From Virgibacillus sp. MSJ-26 (lineage in GTDB: Bacteria; Bacillota; Bacilli; Bacillales; Amphibacillaceae): a DNA stretch of 64,000 nt. The DNA is taken from positions 1-64,000 of the forward strand of contig NZ_JAHLPW010000015.1 in NCBI RefSeq assembly GCF_018918075.1, read 5' to 3'. A model generated the notes under the pieces. It did no database searches and was not told the origin of the DNA. It was given only the letters and a program-made list of their open reading frames with translations. The stretch's first letter is position 1; each line of letters starts with the position of its first letter. Positions 62,127-64,000 of this stretch are shown in pieces. A program made the translations under genes and the position numbers.

Positions 62127-62297
62127 ATGTTAGGTAATATTGGTTTACCTAGTTTCATTTTAATTTTTGTAACTGCCTTAATTGTATTCGGGCCATCCAA
62201 GTTACCCGAAATAGGAAAATCAGCAGGCGAAGCTTTAAAAGAATTTAAAAAAGCTACAAAAGATATTGTGAATAATGATAAGGATAGAAATAATTAG
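62127..62297 (+). CDS. tatA: Twin-arginine translocase subunit TatA, 56 aa
   Basis: Single-span protein starting [14 protein letters not shown]; the hallmark [20 protein letters not shown] follows the membrane helix (residues 21-40) and leads into an amphipathic helix. This is a complete TatA. It forms the pore of the Tat export pathway with TatC, but no tatC is visible in the 1.7 kb that follow. ATG 62127 follows CAAGGAATGATG. The gene is short for TatA but within the Bacillus range. Confidence 0.92.
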   Translation: MLGNIGLPSFILIFVTALIVFGPSKLPEIGKSAGEALKEFKKATKDIVNNDKDRNN

Positions 62298-62312
62298 AAA
62301 AGGAAAGATTAT

Positions 62313-62450
62313 ATGACTAAAAACAAAAATGAATTTGACAAAAACAATGATGAATTTAATAAAAAGGATTTTATTATAGCAAACACGTTTGTAATTGTGT
62401 TGGCAATAGCGTTAGCAGTTGCTTGTATAGTAATGTTGAAAATGACATAA
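62313..62450 (+). CDS. Small membrane protein downstream of tatA, 45 aa
   Basis: Starts MTKNKNEFDKNNDEFNKKDF, then one hydrophobic helix (about 21-43) ending VMLKMT. It lies 15 bases after the tatA stop with AGGAAAG as ribosome-binding site, so it is in the same operon. Not recognised; an accessory small protein of the Tat operon is possible. Confidence 0.6.
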   Translation: MTKNKNEFDKNNDEFNKKDFIIANTFVIVLAIALAVACIVMLKMT

Positions 62451-62559
62451 CTAGTCAGTTTATTTAGGTTTTATATATTTTTAAGTACCTTTGTTTACTC
62501 AAGAGTGCTTTTTTTATGTCATTAAGTCAATAAAGTAGTTTGATGTAGTAGTAGGACTA

Positions 62560-62784
62560 TTGATTTTTCAATGGGTGTTTTTCTTGACTGGCGGTTACAC
62601 TTTACTACCAGTGAACGTTGCGGATGAATTGTTTGTACTTATATGGTTGGTACTGTGTGTAGGGGGTGCAATCACTGCTATCGTTGAATTCAAAAACAAC
62701 AAGTTTTTTTCTATTCCCGTTGGGGGCTTAACAATAATTAGCTTTTTATTCAGTGTTCTTGCCTATGGCATAGGAGAAATGTGA
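62560..62784 (+). CDS. Hypothetical membrane protein, 74 aa
   Basis: Three hydrophobic segments (MIFQWVFFLTGGYTLL; ELFVLIWLVLCVGGAITAIV; PVGGLTIISFLFSVLAYG). TTG 62560 has only a weak site, so the gene may be a fragment of a longer one. Next gene of similar character follows within 100 bases. Family not recognised. Confidence 0.45.
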   Translation: MIFQWVFFLTGGYTLLPVNVADELFVLIWLVLCVGGAITAIVEFKNNKFFSIPVGGLTIISFLFSVLAYGIGEM

Positions 62785-62880
62785 CTATCATTTATTTCGT
62801 ATAAATAACAATTGGACTTAGTCATTGAAGAAGCCCCTGCGCCTGAATCAGGCAAAATTACTCAAGATAGGGGAGAAGTT

Positions 62881-63090
62881 ATGAGGATAGTAAATATAGG
62901 TTTAATATTACAGCTTCTCTACGTATCATTTTATCTATTTCAAATTAGAACAATTGTCTTGCAAAGGTTTGGTATATATGCGGTTGCATACATTGAGCTG
63001 GCCTTAACTATTGGTAGTTTACTTTTAGGTATAACAGCTTTAATACTTAGGATTTGGTCAAAACGGACAATATCAGCGAAGACCTTGTAG
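62881..63090 (+). CDS. Hypothetical membrane protein, 69 aa
   Basis: Two to three hydrophobic helices (residues 4-20, 30-55) with a basic C-terminus (LRIWSKRTISAKTL). ATG 62881 is preceded by GGGGAGA, so it is preferred over longer versions. Together with 62560-62784 it may be a two-gene membrane unit. Family not recognised. Confidence 0.55.
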   Translation: MRIVNIGLILQLLYVSFYLFQIRTIVLQRFGIYAVAYIELALTIGSLLLGITALILRIWSKRTISAKTL

Positions 63091-63277
63091 GAAAAAAATC
63101 GCATGGTATTTTTAATGCAAATCTGGTTTTAAGCAAACGGGTGTTACTTTGAGAACGATATCTAGAACAAAATCTTCCCGTTTCGAAAGTATGTGTACAT
63201 TCTAAGCATTCGTGGTCTAATATAAGTAGAAAGTTCATAAAATAATCCCTCAGCGCCAGTCAAACGCATTCGAGGGA

Positions 63278-63330
63278 TTATTTTTTATGGTTATCAGAAA
63301 CAATGAACGCCAAGCGCTAACAACGTCCAT
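63278..63330 (-). pseudogene. Holin-like toxin remnant with 34-base deletion
   Basis: The minus strand starts MDVVS behind GGGAGGTG and rejoins the sister copies at LAFIVSDNHKK, but the middle is missing (53 bases instead of 87) and the frame is lost. The upstream leader to about 63430 is well conserved with 55073-55170. The antitoxin side (63219-63290) has also lost its middle, keeping only the terminator stem. Confidence 0.75.
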
Positions 63331-63459
63331 AGGAAAACACCTCCCTCCCAGGAAGTCTCATAAAAGACTAATGGCAGATTGACAGTGCTACCTAACCCCT
63401 CATGCGAAGCCAATCTATTGTAGTTATTGTATCATAAACTAGCAGGGTGGGGTGAATAC

Positions 63460-63673
63460 ATGCAAACGGATACATCCCTGCAGGACACAGTTGTTGAAGA
63501 GGCATTGTGCCCATTTCGTATACAAATCGCCTTATTTTTTCATGCCTATCCTGATAACATTCGATTGTTGGATAAAGTGGTTTCGGAGTGTTTTTATTAA
63601 AATCGAACTACTGAATTCCCATGGTATGGAGCGTGAAAATTTGTTGTTATCAGAAACATGGGTGGAATATTAA
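63460..63673 (+). pseudogene. Frameshifted small gene
   Basis: ATG 63460 behind GGGTGGGGTG opens a plausible soluble frame (MQTDTSLQDTVVEEALCPFRI...) that ends at 63600 right after a T5 run. The adjoining frame continues as FIKIELLNSHGMERENLLLSETWVEY to 63673. A slip at the T-run (63590-63594) would join them into a protein of about 70 residues. Family not recognised. Confidence 0.45.
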
Positions 63674-64000
63674 TCTGACAAAAGTAAGGGAGACAGTCAT
63701 TTGTTATTATAAAGAAATTATTCAAATCGATGAAGTAAGATCGTTGCTTTCATTTCACAATAGTGTTTATGTTGCTGTGAAATGAGTGAATAAAGGAATG
63801 CAATACTTTTTATATATATAATCAAACTTCTTTCAAATTATCCTTTAAGGCCTCTGAATAAACTACCTAGTAAAATGAATACTTAATTGCCGAGCTCAAC
63901 AATAACTTTTTAAGGAAGTATTAGAATGACGTTATATTTAATGGCAATTAATTAAAAAAAGTGCAGAATGTGCCCCCCTGAAGTTAGACTAAATCTAACT
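63674..64000. other. Right-end region without visible gene
   Basis: 327 AT-rich bases. No frame with a ribosome-binding site is visible before the window ends. Continuation outside the window is not assessable. Confidence 0.5.

Noticed and set aside
63452..63673. 73-codon frame starting at GTG 63452 as an intact gene
   Set aside because: The ribosome-binding site and residue composition favour ATG 63460 in another frame for the first half, so the region is better read as a frameshifted gene.

Overview
The window looks like chromosome from a low-GC, salt-adapted Bacillaceae bacterium. Several blocks match the Bacillus subtilis gene set: the MoxR/DUF58/transglutaminase operon followed by guaA and a guanine-riboswitch pbuG, a BceRS-BceAB type module, YugN- and YndM-like proteins, CsbD, and sigma-B type promoters. 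Betaine uptake genes (OpuAC-like, BCCT) and the acidic proteins suggest osmotic stress tolerance. The species cannot be fixed from the sequence alone. I saw no rRNA, tRNA or CRISPR array.

Layout. 1-1.3 kb: 3' part of an IS200/IS605-type tnpB with its right end, next to a broken membrane gene. 1.4-12.2 kb: small metabolic and accessory genes (HIT, beta-lactamase-fold hydrolase, Nudix, formate/nitrite channel, OpuAC, GNAT, MFS), two type I toxin-antitoxin loci (one decayed), and a LexA-box small membrane protein. 12.2-14.0 kb: a NERD-domain gene bracketed by two arrays of one 51-bp repeat family. 14.0-28.2 kb: LysR/YeiH/USP, FrnE-like, mqo, GntR with an SHMT-like enzyme, CsbD, an unusual KatE, a BCCT transporter and an SDR. 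28.3-33.6 kb: response regulator, sensor kinase, ABC ATPase and permease of a peptide-antibiotic sensing/detoxification module, split by a 12-unit repeat array. 33.9-37.4 kb: MscS channel, holin plus amidase, and a LexA-controlled WYL-like/YolD pair. 37.5-43.7 kb: DinB-like, OppA-like, amidase, AbgT. 44.2-57.1 kb: MoxR operon, guaA, an accessory island (AbiE pair, lipoprotein, Vga-like ABC-F with an attenuator-like leader, type I toxin-antitoxin), then riboswitch and pbuG. 57.6-64 kb: HAD, GNAT and M29-like genes, tatA, small membrane proteins, decayed toxin-antitoxin copies.

Most unusual pattern. At least ten intergenic tandem arrays lie in 64 kb. Four sequence families have no visible similarity to each other yet share a 51-bp unit. 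A fifth has a 52-bp unit and a sixth has about 20 bp. Each 51/52-bp unit contains an inverted repeat. All periods are close to whole helical turns of DNA. The arrays create long false reading frames because 51 is divisible by three.

Other points worth attention: a catalase and an M29 peptidase that each lack key active-site residues, a perfect 11-bp inverted repeat spanning the ribosome-binding site and start codon of the BCCT gene, two LexA boxes in front of genes of unknown role, and a defence/resistance island between two housekeeping purine genes.
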